A DNA stretch of 8,127 nucleotides from CAYWMP01 sp964459445 (lineage in GTDB: Bacteria > Desulfobacterota > DSM-4660 > Desulfatiglandales > HGW-15): assembly GCA_964459445.1 (NCBI GenBank), contig CAYWMP010000231.1, positions 1 to 8,127 of the forward strand, written 5' to 3'. The position numbers were made by a program, and so were the translations under genes. Positions 1 through 7,338 of this stretch are shown here, in pieces. How positions within the stretch are numbered: position 1 is the stretch's first letter; the number at the start of each line of letters is the position of its first letter. Below the pieces are notes generated by a model. The model did not search any database. It was not told the origin of the DNA and saw only the letters and a list, made by a program, of their open reading frames with translations.

Positions 1-441
1 AAAAGCCTTCGCATTCTAATGGACAAATCGTATCCAATTCAAGAAAAAACGGGATATTAGGTGTCTACAAAAGTCGGACTCTATAGTTTCGAAGGACTTT
101 CTATAGAATGCAGCTTAATTGCGAACAGATACTAGATGCTGGATCCTGGATGCTGGTCAAAGATTCCGTGTTCGGCGTAGGCGAAATAGATAACGATTCT
201 TTTTTTGTTCTATCCAGTATCGAGCAACTAGCAACCGGCATCGCTTCGCTAATGCAACGCAACTGAATACTTTTCATTATGAGGCGGAACAGTGCCAGGT
301 ATTGCTTGGAAACTATGGGACCCTGGGCGAGAGGCATTCGCAGGCTTTGGGGACCATCGCGCCTCATGCCTGCCGTCTTTGTATTAGATAAAGAGCAGGT
401 TATGGGGAAGGGTTTGAAAACAGTTCGAAATCAGTTCGAAA
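1..441. other. non-coding region downstream of metF
   Basis: Apart from the inverted 7-nt array and the 11-bp duplication, nothing was recognised. Short open frames on both strands (for example 279-518 plus and 101-367 minus) have no family motifs and partly translate the repeats. No classical hairpin-plus-U-run terminator for the metF operon was found. Confidence 0.5.
127..241. repeat. inverted pair of degenerate 7-nt tandem arrays
   Basis: The left arm (127-154) reads AGATACT, AGATGCT, GGATCCT, GGATGCT in exact 7-nt register. The right arm (214-241) reads CCAGTAT, CGAGCAA, CTAGCAA, CCGGCAT, which on the other strand are the same kind of unit. Aligning the arms over 29 nt gives about 20 matches, and most mismatches would still be G-U pairs on one RNA strand. 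It lies downstream of metF and could form the 3' end structure of the operon mRNA, but no U-run follows it. Confidence 0.7.
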
Positions 442-442
442 T
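421..442. repeat. 11-bp perfect tandem duplication at the metF stop codon
   Basis: CAGTTCGAAAT occurs twice in a row; the second copy's last base is the last base of the metF stop codon. It probably arose by local slippage. It has no evident effect on the MetF protein. Confidence 0.7.
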
Positions 443-1377
443 CAGATCTGAGGTCTTGGAAGTACGCCGGCCCTTTCGGCGATTTCAGGAACGCGGTGCT
501 CCCATTCAATGGCCATGAGATGGATGCCGGCTACGCCTTCCATCTCCTTGAATTCGTTGATTTGTTCAATGGCAAATTTGATGCCTTCTTCAGCGATTTT
601 ACCTTTCCCGGCCCCCCTCAATCTCTTGATGAGGGAATCAGGAACATCCATACCGGGAACGGATCTGGCCATGTACTGCGCCATACCGACACTCTTCATT
701 GGAGTCACGCCGGCGAGAATATAGCATTTTTCATGAAGCCCCATATCCACGGCCTTTTTCATGAAATCCCTGAATTTGTCCATATTGTAGATACACTGGG
801 TTTGGACGAAATCAGCACCTGCTTCGATTTTTATGGCAAGACGATGGGCTCTGAATTCGAAGGGGTCGGCAAAGGGGTTTGAGGCCGCGCCGATAAAAAT
901 CTTCGGGGCCACGTCTATATCCTCATCGTTCAGGAATTTTCCTTCATCGCGCATTTTTTTTGTGAGGGCAATAAGTTGCATGGAATCTATGTCATAAACA
1001 TTCTTGCCCTGGGGATGATTTCCGAAGCTCTGATGGTCGCCGGAGAGGCAAAGCATATTTCGGATGCCCATGGTATAGACACCCAGAATGTCGGCTTGAA
1101 TGGCCAGGCGATTTCGATCTCGGCAGACCATCTGGAAATTGGGTTCCACGCCTTCCTGGACAAGTATGGTCGAGGCGGCCCAGCTTGACATCCTGACCAC
1201 GGCAGTCTGGTTATCCGTGATATTGACCGCATCCACAACACCCTTCAGATGGGACACTTTTTCCTTCAGGTGATCGATATTGGCGCCCTTTGGGGGCCCG
1301 CATTCGCCCGTAAAAGCGAAGTGCCCTGCTTTTAAGACCTTTTCCAGATTACTGCCCGATTTCAGATCATTATTCAT
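442..1377 (-). CDS. metF: 5,10-methylenetetrahydrofolate reductase, MetF catalytic subunit
   Basis: This 311-aa protein is a MetF-family TIM barrel that interconverts methylene-THF and methyl-THF in the methyl branch of the acetyl-CoA (Wood-Ljungdahl) pathway. Visible family marks are FTGECGPPKG with the likely catalytic Glu25, NITDN (52-56), CRDRNR (85-90), LCLSGDH (109-115) and GADFVQTQ (187-194), which matches the flavin/folate-binding region of E. coli MetF. The length is near the usual 290-310 aa, so the gene looks complete. The ATG overlaps the end of metV by 8 nt and has a GGAG-type ribosome site inside metV, implying translational coupling. No separate NADH-binding region is seen; with MetV, MvhD and HdrA upstream, electrons probably come through those partners, as known for the Moorella MetFV-HdrABC-MvhD complex. 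The direction in vivo (CO2 fixation or acetate/C1 oxidation) cannot be read from sequence. The stop codon lies at the edge of an 11-bp tandem repeat. Confidence 0.95.
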   Translation of the reverse strand: MNNDLKSGSNLEKVLKAGHFAFTGECGPPKGANIDHLKEKVSHLKGVVDAVNITDNQTAVVRMSSWAASTILVQEGVEPNFQMVCRDRNRLAIQADILGVYTMGIRNMLCLSGDHQSFGNHPQGKNVYDIDSMQLIALTKKMRDEGKFLNDEDIDVAPKIFIGAASNPFADPFEFRAHRLAIKIEAGADFVQTQCIYNMDKFRDFMKKAVDMGLHEKCYILAGVTPMKSVGMAQYMARSVPGMDVPDSLIKRLRGAGKGKIAEEGIKFAIEQINEFKEMEGVAGIHLMAIEWEHRVPEIAERAGVLPRPQI

Positions 1378-2044
1378 TGCCCACCAACTCCTCTCTCACG
1401 CTCTTACGGGGCCCCCCGTCCCTTGCAGTGCGCCAATCTTTCGGGGGCTTTGATTGAATCAGATCTTCAAGTCGTCCCTGTTCAATTTTTTTCGTCACGA
1501 TCATATCCCAGATGCAATCCACCTCTTTTGAGATTTCGCATTTGCCCCTTGCCGACCCACCACAGGGGCCGTTGAAAAGGCTCTTTGAACAGCGCGCTAT
1601 GGGACACATGCCGTCATAATAATGAATCACACAATTCCCGCAGCCCCCGCATCTTTCGGCCCATTCGCCGTGCTGGGTCGCGCCTCCAAAGAACGTGGTA
1701 TTTACAGCCGGGAAAAAACGCTGCTTTGGATAGGCCTCCGTCAAAAACTGGGGGCCCACGCCGCAGGCCATGGAGATGACCGCATCATAGTCATCGACCT
1801 TGTCTTTCACCTGTTCGATATACTCGGGGTCGCATTGTCTTTCAAGGGTCATCTCGTCAATCTCTACAGGAGATTTGTCTTTTTTTCGGGCGATTTTGAG
1901 TGTTGAGGCAAGTATGCCCACCTCTTTAGTCCCGCCTACATTGCAAACGGTGACGCAACCCTTGCATCCCAGCAGCAGGACCTTCCTACAGTTTTTAATC
2001 ATATCGAGAATTTCATTGACCGGTTTTCTATCAGCGACAATCAT
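1370..2044 (-). CDS. metV: MetV, zinc/iron-sulfur partner of methylene-THF reductase (MTHFR C-terminal-like)
   Basis: This 224-aa protein matches the MetV / methylene-tetrahydrofolate reductase C-terminal family that pairs with short-type MetF in acetogens and sulfate reducers. It has 14 cysteines. An N-terminal group is C27-x2-C30-x3-C34 (GCKGCVTVCNVGGTKEV), C94 lies in SMACGVGPQ, and a dense C-terminal group is C132, C135, C138, C147, C152, C161 and C169, with the motifs CGGCGNC, MCPIARCSK and NGPCGG. These are suitable ligands for iron-sulfur clusters and/or zinc; which ones are used is not decided here. The start has a good ribosome site (GAGGTG, 4 nt spacing) overlapping the end of mvhD, with only 11 nt between the genes, and the stop overlaps the metF start. 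The likely role is passing electrons between the MvhD/HdrA module and the MetF flavin in the cytoplasm. Confidence 0.92.
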   Translation of the reverse strand: MIVADRKPVNEILDMIKNCRKVLLLGCKGCVTVCNVGGTKEVGILASTLKIARKKDKSPVEIDEMTLERQCDPEYIEQVKDKVDDYDAVISMACGVGPQFLTEAYPKQRFFPAVNTTFFGGATQHGEWAERCGGCGNCVIHYYDGMCPIARCSKSLFNGPCGGSARGKCEISKEVDCIWDMIVTKKIEQGRLEDLIQSKPPKDWRTARDGGPRKSVREELVGNE

Positions 2045-2055
2045 GTTTCACCTCA

Positions 2056-2478
2056 TTAAGCAGCCTTGTCTATATTCAAGGGGCTGGGTCCTAATGCCTT
2101 GATCCTGTCATACATTTCGTTGGCTATCTCGGCGAATCGAGGGCCTTGGCCTGCCGATAAATTGAACATTTCAACCCTTTCGGGCTCGATGCCTAACTCT
2201 TCCAAGGTCTTCTTTACATAGCCGACCCTCTTTCTGGCCTTGAGATTGCCTGTCAGAAAATGGCATTCCCCCTCAAGACAGCCTGCAACATAAACCCCAT
2301 CCGCGCCGTCTTCAACGGCCTTCAGCAGATGGATGATATCTACCCGCCCGGTGCAGGGCACCTGGATAACCTTGACATTGGAAGGGTAGGAAAGTCTCAT
2401 GGAACCTGCCAGGTCCGCAGCGGAATAGGCTCAGTACTGGCAGCAGTAGGCGAGTATTCTGGGTTCAAAATCCGTCAT
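2056..2478 (-). CDS. mvhD: MvhD/FrhD-type electron-transfer subunit, probable selenoprotein (in-frame UGA = Sec16)
   Basis: Reading from ATG 2478 gives MTDFEPRILAYCCQY, then UGA (2433-2431), then AYSAADLAGSMRLSYPSN and the rest of a normal MvhD, 140 aa in total with the UGA read as selenocysteine. MvhD carries a [2Fe-2S] cluster and passes electrons to HdrA. Ordinary homologs have a CxxC followed by a Tyr and AADLAG-like residues; the UGA falls on the second Cys of that motif (C13-Q-Y-U16). Other conserved cysteines are C42 (VPCTGRVD), C67 and C72 (GCLEGEC). The ATG has a strong GGAGGA ribosome site 4 nt away, and coding homology continues on both sides of the UGA. A hairpin suited to be a SECIS lies just downstream. 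Selenocysteine in this family is known from methanogen VhuD and from some deltaproteobacterial homologs. The alternative is a nonsense mutation with restart at Met27 (2400), which has no good ribosome site and would lose the cluster motif. Automatic callers would truncate the gene there. Confidence 0.88.
2401..2416 (-). promoter_or_regulatory. candidate bacterial SECIS hairpin for mvhD Sec16
   Basis: In the mRNA the 14 nt after the UGA are followed by GGACCU, loop GGC, then AGGUUCC. The stem is GGA/UCC and CCU/AGG with one bulged U on the 3' side. The loop begins 21 nt after the UGA and starts with G, matching the usual bacterial rule (loop about 16-37 nt from UGA, a G in the first two loop positions, small loop). 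The bulge is on the opposite side from the E. coli fdhF element. The hairpin lies in coding sequence (DLAGS), so the residues are also constrained. Folding was done by eye only. Confidence 0.6.
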
Positions 2479-2491
2479 GGTTCCTCCATAT

Positions 2492-2526
2492 TTGTCAGTT
2501 GTCAATCGTCACTTGTCGGTTGTGGT
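2492..2526. repeat. degenerate 7-nt tandem array (TTGTCAG-like, 5 units)
   Basis: The gap between hdrA and mvhD holds five units in exact 7-nt register: TTGTCAG, TTGTCAA, TCGTCAC, TTGTCGG, TTGTGGT. No inverted partner arm is seen. The array ends 13 bp upstream of the mvhD start codon, just before its ribosome site. Function is unknown. Confidence 0.75.
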
Positions 2527-2534
2527 TCATGCGG

Positions 2535-2550
2535 CTCGATCTTTGTCGAG
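2535..2550 (-). other. short hairpin after the hdrA stop codon
   Basis: CTCGA and TCGAG flank a 6-nt loop, 8 nt after the hdrA TAG in the direction of transcription. There is no U-run behind it, so it is not a convincing terminator. It could protect or mark an mRNA processing point between hdrA and mvhD, but that is a guess. Confidence 0.3.
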
Positions 2551-2558
2551 GGGCATGG

Positions 2559-5500
2559 CTAAGACGCCTCAAACAGGGCGTCGGTCTTGGCAATGATTTG
2601 ATCATCTGTAAAATGCTTGAGGCTGATGGCCTTGCCCGGACATTCGGCAACGCAAGCGCCGCAGCCCCGGCATGCCGCCGGATCGATGACGGCATGGCCT
2701 TCAATACCGATGCTGGGGGCGTTGTAAGGACACGTTCGCACACAGGTCAGGCAGGCGGCGCATTGATCCGGATTGACCGAGGCGACAACACCGCCGACGA
2801 GGATATTGTCCTTTGACACGATGGTCATGGCCCGCGCGACAGCCGCCTTGGCCTGGGTAATGCTCTCATCTATGGGTTTCGGGTAATGAGCAAGACCGGC
2901 CATAAAGATACCCTCAGAGGCGAAATCGACCGGTCTCAATTTCATATGCGCTTCAATAAGAAAGCCTTCATTGTTAATGGGAACTTTAAACTGTTCGTAT
3001 AAGTCCTTGTTTTCATTTGGAAGAATAGCGGTTGCCAGGATCAGGATATCGGGCGAGAGTTCGACCGGCTTACCCAACACATGGTCGATGACCTTCATGG
3101 AAAGGCCAACCTTTCCGTTGGCAGTCACTTCAGGCAAATGATCAAGGTCGTATCGAATAAAGATGACGCCACTATTCCTGGCTTCCCGATACAGGTCTTC
3201 CCTGAAGCCATAGGACCGAAGATCCCGATACAAAACAAAAACATCCATATCGGGCTTCGTCTTTTTGAGGGCCATGGCGCTTTCAAGACTATGGGTGCAG
3301 CAGACCTTGCTGCAATAGGGTCTTTCGGGGATTCTGGAACCGACGCACTGGACAAATACCGCCCGGTCAGCCTCTTTGACTCGGGCATCGCCCTCCATAA
3401 TGGCCTTATCCAAATCAAGGTGGGTCATGACCCCTGGATGCTCGCCGTATTGATACTCAGTGGGTTTATATTCCTGACCACCGGTGGCCAATATGGTGGC
3501 CCCGTGCTCGACGACCGTGGAGGCGCCCTTGCCGTTATTGGATGCCAAGGTTGTGGTGAAGTTGCCGATAATACCTTGTGTGGCCTTCACCTCGGTCTCA
3601 AGGAGTATTTTAATGGAAGGATTGGCCTGAACTTTCTCGATCAGGCTATCCAGATAGGCGCCGATTTCTTCGCCTTTCCAGGTGCTTCTAAGTTTGCGGG
3701 CAACCCCGCCCAGTTCAGAGGATTTTTCAACGAGATAGGCCCTGTATCCCTGATCAGCCACGCCCATAGCGGCTTCCATACCGGCAATGCCGCCGCCGAC
3801 AATCAGAACGCCTTCCTGGACTTCCAGGGGAACCTGGTGTAGCGGTTCGATGAGCGCTGCCTTGGCCACTGCCATCCGAACGAGATCTTTGGCCTTTTCA
3901 GTGGCCTTCTGAGGATCGTTCATATGAACCCAGGTGTTTTGATCCCGGATATTGGCCATTTCAAATAGATATTTATTCAGGCCCGCATCCCGTATGGTCT
4001 CCTGGAAAAGGGGCTCATGGGTGCGGGGTGAGCAAGAGGCCACGACCACGCGATTGATGTCCTTTTCCTTTATGACTTCTTTCATTTTGTCCTGGGTATC
4101 TTGAGAACAGGTAAAGAGATTGTCCTCAACGTGAACCACATCGGGGAGGTTTTTTGCATATTCCCGCACAGCAGGCACATCCGCTACGCCGCCGATATTA
4201 ATTCCGCAGTTGCATACAAAGACACCGATCCGGGCTTCGCTCTCCGATACATCCAGTTCAGGCGGCAGTTCTTTGGTTCGGGTCAGGGTTCCTCGAGCGC
4301 TTGCCAGGATTTGACTCGACACCGCCGCGGAAGCCGATGCTTCCATGACGGATTGGGGAATGTCCTTCGGTCCTTGAAACACGCCACAAAGGGCGATGCC
4401 TTCCCGGTTTGTGCTGACCGGGGCAAAACTGCTGGTTTTGGCATATTGATGCTCGTTGAGTTCAACCCCCAGTTTCTCGGCCAGTGCTACGACACCCTTG
4501 GAAGGGGAGAGGCCGATCGAAAGGACCACCATGTCAAAGGTCTCTTCCTGAAGTTCTCCGGATTCAGTGACATAGGTTATTTTCAGATTATCGTTATCCG
4601 TTGGATCGATGGAATGGACCCTGGACCGGATGAACCGGACGCCGATTTCATCCTTGGCACGGTCATAGTACTTCTCGAAGTCCTTGCCGTAAGTCCTCAT
4701 ATCCATAAAGAAAATGGCGGTGTCCAAGGGTTTGTCGCTATGCTCTTTTGCGATAACGGCCTCTTTGATGGCATACATACAACAGACCGCGGAACAGTAG
4801 CTATGATCGCACCGATTGATGTCCCTGGAGCCCACGCATTGCAGCCAGGCGATTTTCTCCGGCTCCTTGTGATCCGAAGGCCTTACCAAATGTCCTTCAA
4901 AGGGCCCGGATGCCGACAGAACGCGCTCAAACTCCATGCTTGTGACTACGTTGGGATGCTGCGCATAGTTATAGGTGTCGTATTGACTGGGATCAAAGGG
5001 GGCAAATCCTGGTGCAAGCACGATCCCCCCCACTTCTATTGTGCGTTCTTGCGGTATCATGGAGTGGTCGACCGCACCTGCCAAACAGGCTGTAACGCAC
5101 TGGTAGCACTCAGAGCATATACCGCATTTCAAACAGCGATCGGCTTCCTTCCTGGCCTCTTCTTCGGCAAATCCCAGGGCGACTTCTTTGAAGTTGCCTT
5201 CCCGATCCTTGACTGATGTTTGCCGCATGGGTGTGCGAGCAACATGGGCCTCGCCGGTTGTTTCCGGTTTTTCATAAGACCAATCCTGTTCTCTTCCCTC
5301 TTTGAGATCTATTCCATTCAGAAATCGATTGATGCTCTCAGCGGCATCTTTTCCGCATGCCACGGCTTCAACAACGGATTTGGGTCCGTATAGGGCATCG
5401 CCTCCGGCAAAGACCCATTCCACTGGTGTTTGAAGCGTCACAGGATCGGCTTCAAGGCCTCCGCGGGTCGTGACTGAAACGCCTTCCTTTTCCGCAAAAG

Positions 5501-6989
5501 AAAGGTCGGCAGCCTGACCGATGGCAACGATAACCGTGTCCGCTTCAAGGGGCGTCAGATCCGCCTCATCATATTGGGGATTAAAGGCACCCTTTTCGTC
5601 GAATACGGCCGTACATCGCTTGAATTCAACGCCGGTGAGTTTTCCCTTCTCCTGTAGGAATTGTTTAGGGCCGAGGCTGTTGACAATTTCGATGCCTTCT
5701 TCAAGGGCCTCTTCAATTTCATAGTCCCAAGCGGGCATTTCATCCCTTTTCTCGAGACACACCAAAGTGATGTCCTCAGCCCCCTTGCGTTTGGCAGTTA
5801 GGGCCACATCCACAGCCACATTTCCTCCGCCGATGACGATGGTCTTTTTCGCCACTTTGACATCGTTGCCAAGGGCGGCGTCTCTCAGGAAATCAACACC
5901 CTTAAGAACACCTGGGAGATCTTCCCCTTCTATGTTCAATTCGCGGCTCAGGTGGAGTCCGATTGCCATAAATGCGGCTTTAAAGCCGTCGGCCTTGAGG
6001 GATTCCAACGTGATGTCTTGGCCAAAGGTCACCCCGGTCTTGATTTCCACGCCCATATCCTGAATCACCTTGATCTCTGAGGCAATGATATCCCTTGGCA
6101 GACGATATTCCGGGATGCCGACGGACATCATCCCGCCTGTTACCGGTAGCTTTTCAAAAACCGTGGCCTGATAACCTTCCCTTGCCAGGTAATAGGCCGC
6201 AGTCAGGCCGGCTGGACCGGTGCCGATGATGGCGATCTTTTCATCTCTTTTTTCCTGGACCTCAGGCACATATCGTTCTTCCTCGGAAAGATCGAGATCC
6301 GCAATGAATCTATGAAGGTATTCTATGGCAATAGGCTCATCTAAATCGCTTCTTGTGCAGATCTCTTCACAGGGATGATGACAAACCCGGCCGCATATGG
6401 CGGGGAAGGGGTGGGCCTCTTTAAAAAGCTCTATGGCTTCCCGGTATTTCCCTTGATTGATGAGTGCGATATATCCCTGCACACTCACGTGGGCCGGGCA
6501 GGTGGCCTTACAGGGGGCCGTGCCTCGCTTTTCAATGGCATAGGCGCTGGGCATGGCTTGGGGGAAGAGTTTGAAGGCCGCTTTTCGATCGCGTAAGCCC
6601 TCATCAAAGTTGTTGGGGATCTCAATTGGACAGACCTTCGCACACTCGTCGCAGGCCGTGCACTTCGCCAGATCGATATATCGCGGCCTTTCAAGGAGCT
6701 TCACCTTGAAGTTGCCGGGTTCGCCTTCGATGTCAACGACCTCGGTCATGGTCAGCAGGTCGATATTCAGATGCCTGCCGCACTCGACCAATTTCGGTGA
6801 GATGATGCACATGGAACAGTCGTTCGTGGGGAAGGTCTTGTCCAGTTGGGACATCACGCCGCCAATGGCGGAATTTTTCTCAACCAAGTGAACCAGGTAA
6901 CCGGAATCAGCCAAATCTAATGAGGCCTGAATGCCGGCAATACCGGCTCCGACAACCATTACCGATCCTTTTGGGCTCTTATCACTCAT
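2559..6989 (-). CDS. hdrA: giant HdrA-family flavoprotein: two HdrA modules with an inserted GltD-like NAD(P)H/FAD domain
   Basis: This 1476-aa cytoplasmic protein is more than twice the size of a methanogen HdrA (about 650 aa). Order of parts: HdrA FAD-binding fold (VVGAGIAG 12-19; TNDCSMC 55-61); [4Fe-4S] motif C110, C113, C116, C120; GltD-like domain 157-560 with cysteines C160, C164, C199, C203, C207, C211, FAD motif GTGPAG 256-261, NAD(P)H motif GGGNVAVD 387-394 and C-terminal FAD motif VFAGGDA 526-532; a second cysteine cluster C619-C635; the rest of the first HdrA module with C718 and SAVCC at 733-737; then a second HdrA module from about 920 (CNC 926-928, C961, C986, GGGIAG 1065-1070, SKVCC 1227-1231) ending in a 2[4Fe-4S] ferredoxin (C1410-C1420, C1440-C1450). 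Family knowledge makes HdrA the flavin hub for electron bifurcation or confurcation; the extra domain suggests NAD(P)H as a partner. The AGGAG site lies about 12 nt before the chosen ATG, rather far, but the protein begins right before its FAD fold. No HdrB or HdrC is adjacent. Confidence 0.93.
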   Translation of the reverse strand: MSDKSPKGSVMVVGAGIAGIQASLDLADSGYLVHLVEKNSAIGGVMSQLDKTFPTNDCSMCIISPKLVECGRHLNIDLLTMTEVVDIEGEPGNFKVKLLERPRYIDLAKCTACDECAKVCPIEIPNNFDEGLRDRKAAFKLFPQAMPSAYAIEKRGTAPCKATCPAHVSVQGYIALINQGKYREAIELFKEAHPFPAICGRVCHHPCEEICTRSDLDEPIAIEYLHRFIADLDLSEEERYVPEVQEKRDEKIAIIGTGPAGLTAAYYLAREGYQATVFEKLPVTGGMMSVGIPEYRLPRDIIASEIKVIQDMGVEIKTGVTFGQDITLESLKADGFKAAFMAIGLHLSRELNIEGEDLPGVLKGVDFLRDAALGNDVKVAKKTIVIGGGNVAVDVALTAKRKGAEDITLVCLEKRDEMPAWDYEIEEALEEGIEIVNSLGPKQFLQEKGKLTGVEFKRCTAVFDEKGAFNPQYDEADLTPLEADTVIVAIGQAADLSFAEKEGVSVTTRGGLEADPVTLQTPVEWVFAGGDALYGPKSVVEAVACGKDAAESINRFLNGIDLKEGREQDWSYEKPETTGEAHVARTPMRQTSVKDREGNFKEVALGFAEEEARKEADRCLKCGICSECYQCVTACLAGAVDHSMIPQERTIEVGGIVLAPGFAPFDPSQYDTYNYAQHPNVVTSMEFERVLSASGPFEGHLVRPSDHKEPEKIAWLQCVGSRDINRCDHSYCSAVCCMYAIKEAVIAKEHSDKPLDTAIFFMDMRTYGKDFEKYYDRAKDEIGVRFIRSRVHSIDPTDNDNLKITYVTESGELQEETFDMVVLSIGLSPSKGVVALAEKLGVELNEHQYAKTSSFAPVSTNREGIALCGVFQGPKDIPQSVMEASASAAVSSQILASARGTLTRTKELPPELDVSESEARIGVFVCNCGINIGGVADVPAVREYAKNLPDVVHVEDNLFTCSQDTQDKMKEVIKEKDINRVVVASCSPRTHEPLFQETIRDAGLNKYLFEMANIRDQNTWVHMNDPQKATEKAKDLVRMAVAKAALIEPLHQVPLEVQEGVLIVGGGIAGMEAAMGVADQGYRAYLVEKSSELGGVARKLRSTWKGEEIGAYLDSLIEKVQANPSIKILLETEVKATQGIIGNFTTTLASNNGKGASTVVEHGATILATGGQEYKPTEYQYGEHPGVMTHLDLDKAIMEGDARVKEADRAVFVQCVGSRIPERPYCSKVCCTHSLESAMALKKTKPDMDVFVLYRDLRSYGFREDLYREARNSGVIFIRYDLDHLPEVTANGKVGLSMKVIDHVLGKPVELSPDILILATAILPNENKDLYEQFKVPINNEGFLIEAHMKLRPVDFASEGIFMAGLAHYPKPIDESITQAKAAVARAMTIVSKDNILVGGVVASVNPDQCAACLTCVRTCPYNAPSIGIEGHAVIDPAACRGCGACVAECPGKAISLKHFTDDQIIAKTDALFEAS

Positions 6990-7089
6990 GGAATTGGTTT
7001 TCTCCTTTGGTTTAACTCATCTTTTTTATAAGGGACCCGGCGCAGAGAGAAAAAAGGCTCTCGAATGAGCCATTCGCTTCGCTTACAAA

Positions 7090-7209
7090 TGGAATGTTGG
7101 AATAGTGGAGTATTGGAATGATGGGTTTAAAGGATTTTTTGCCATTAAGAATGGACCTCCTCTGTCTTTCTCAATCCTTCCAGTATTCCATCGTTCCATT
7201 ATTCCACTT
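7090..7209. repeat. inverted pair of degenerate 8-nt tandem arrays
   Basis: The left arm (7090-7125) has TGGAATGT, TGGAATAG, TGGAGTAT, TGGAATGA plus a partial unit. The right arm (7178-7209) has TTCCAGTA, TTCCATCG, TTCCATTA, TTCCACTT, which are the same units on the other strand. The arms can pair over about 31 nt with a few mismatches, and an inner AAGGATT (7130-7136) pairs with AATCCTT (7173-7179), leaving a loop of about 36 nt. Either strand would form a long imperfect hairpin. It lies in the hdrA leader. Confidence 0.8.
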
Positions 7210-7294
7210 TTTATCCAGAGAGAAAAACTAACGGAGGTCAAAGAGATCCACTAAATCGCATTATCTCTAAGACATCCCATTTGCAGGGGTCCCG

Positions 7295-7310
7295 GCTTGT
7301 GACAACAAGC
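7295..7310. promoter_or_regulatory. perfect 6-bp palindrome near the predicted transcript start
   Basis: GCTTGT and ACAAGC flank GACA. In the operon transcript it would be a hairpin starting about 10 nt from the 5' end, or on DNA an operator just after the start site. The T-run lies before, not after, the hairpin on the minus strand, so it is not a leftward terminator. Its half TTGTGA resembles a Rex half-site but its spacing does not fit. Confidence 0.35.
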
Positions 7311-7320
7311 AAAAAAGATT

Positions 7321-7338
7321 TTGTGAAATATTTAACAT
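7321..7338. promoter_or_regulatory. Rex-like operator
   Basis: TTGTGAAATATTTAACAT matches the general Rex consensus TTGTGAA-N4-TTCACAA with a perfect left half and 5 of 7 in the right half; 7 of 9 positions are symmetric. It overlaps the -10 box of the promoter read toward hdrA, the usual place for a repressor. Rex senses NADH/NAD+, which fits an operon encoding an NAD(P)H-linked electron-transfer complex. No rex gene is in the window, so the assignment is inferred from the motif. Confidence 0.5.

Larger units (their letters stand above)
6990..7320 (-). other. probable 5' leader of the hdrA-mvhD-metV-metF operon
   Basis: About 330 nt without a gene lie between the predicted promoter and the hdrA ATG. 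It holds the octad inverted array (7090-7209), a 6-bp hairpin near its 5' end (7295-7310), a 7-bp inverted pair GGGACCC (7032-7038) and GGGTCCC (7287-7293) that could close the whole leader into one domain, and a 12-bp direct repeat CAGAGAGAAAAA (7043-7054 and 7216-7227). No known riboswitch was recognised. Confidence 0.45.

Noticed and set aside
127..241. Short repeats as a CRISPR array
   Set aside because: Units are 7 nt and contiguous, with no spacers of 25-40 nt and no cas genes.
279..518. 79-aa open frame on the plus strand
   Set aside because: It runs into the metF 3' end in antisense, has no known motif, and has no clear ribosome site.
2056..2400. mvhD starting at the internal ATG at 2400 (114 aa)
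   Set aside because: It lacks a good ribosome site and the N-terminal cluster motif; the family N-terminus is clearly present upstream across the UGA.
2414..2424. Alternative hairpin UCCG-CUG-CGGA just after the UGA as the SECIS
   Set aside because: Its loop begins only about 11 nt after the UGA, closer than usual for bacterial SECIS elements, and it excludes the better-placed hairpin at 2401-2416.
3081..3842. 253-aa open frame on the plus strand
   Set aside because: It is antisense to the second HdrA module and has no recognisable domain.
4101..5216. 371-aa open frame on the plus strand
   Set aside because: It is the antisense shadow of hdrA, with no family motifs; the hdrA frame carries all the conserved residues.
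7295..7310. Palindrome as a rho-independent terminator
   Set aside because: On the plus strand it is followed by A residues, and on the minus strand the T-run precedes it, so neither orientation fits.
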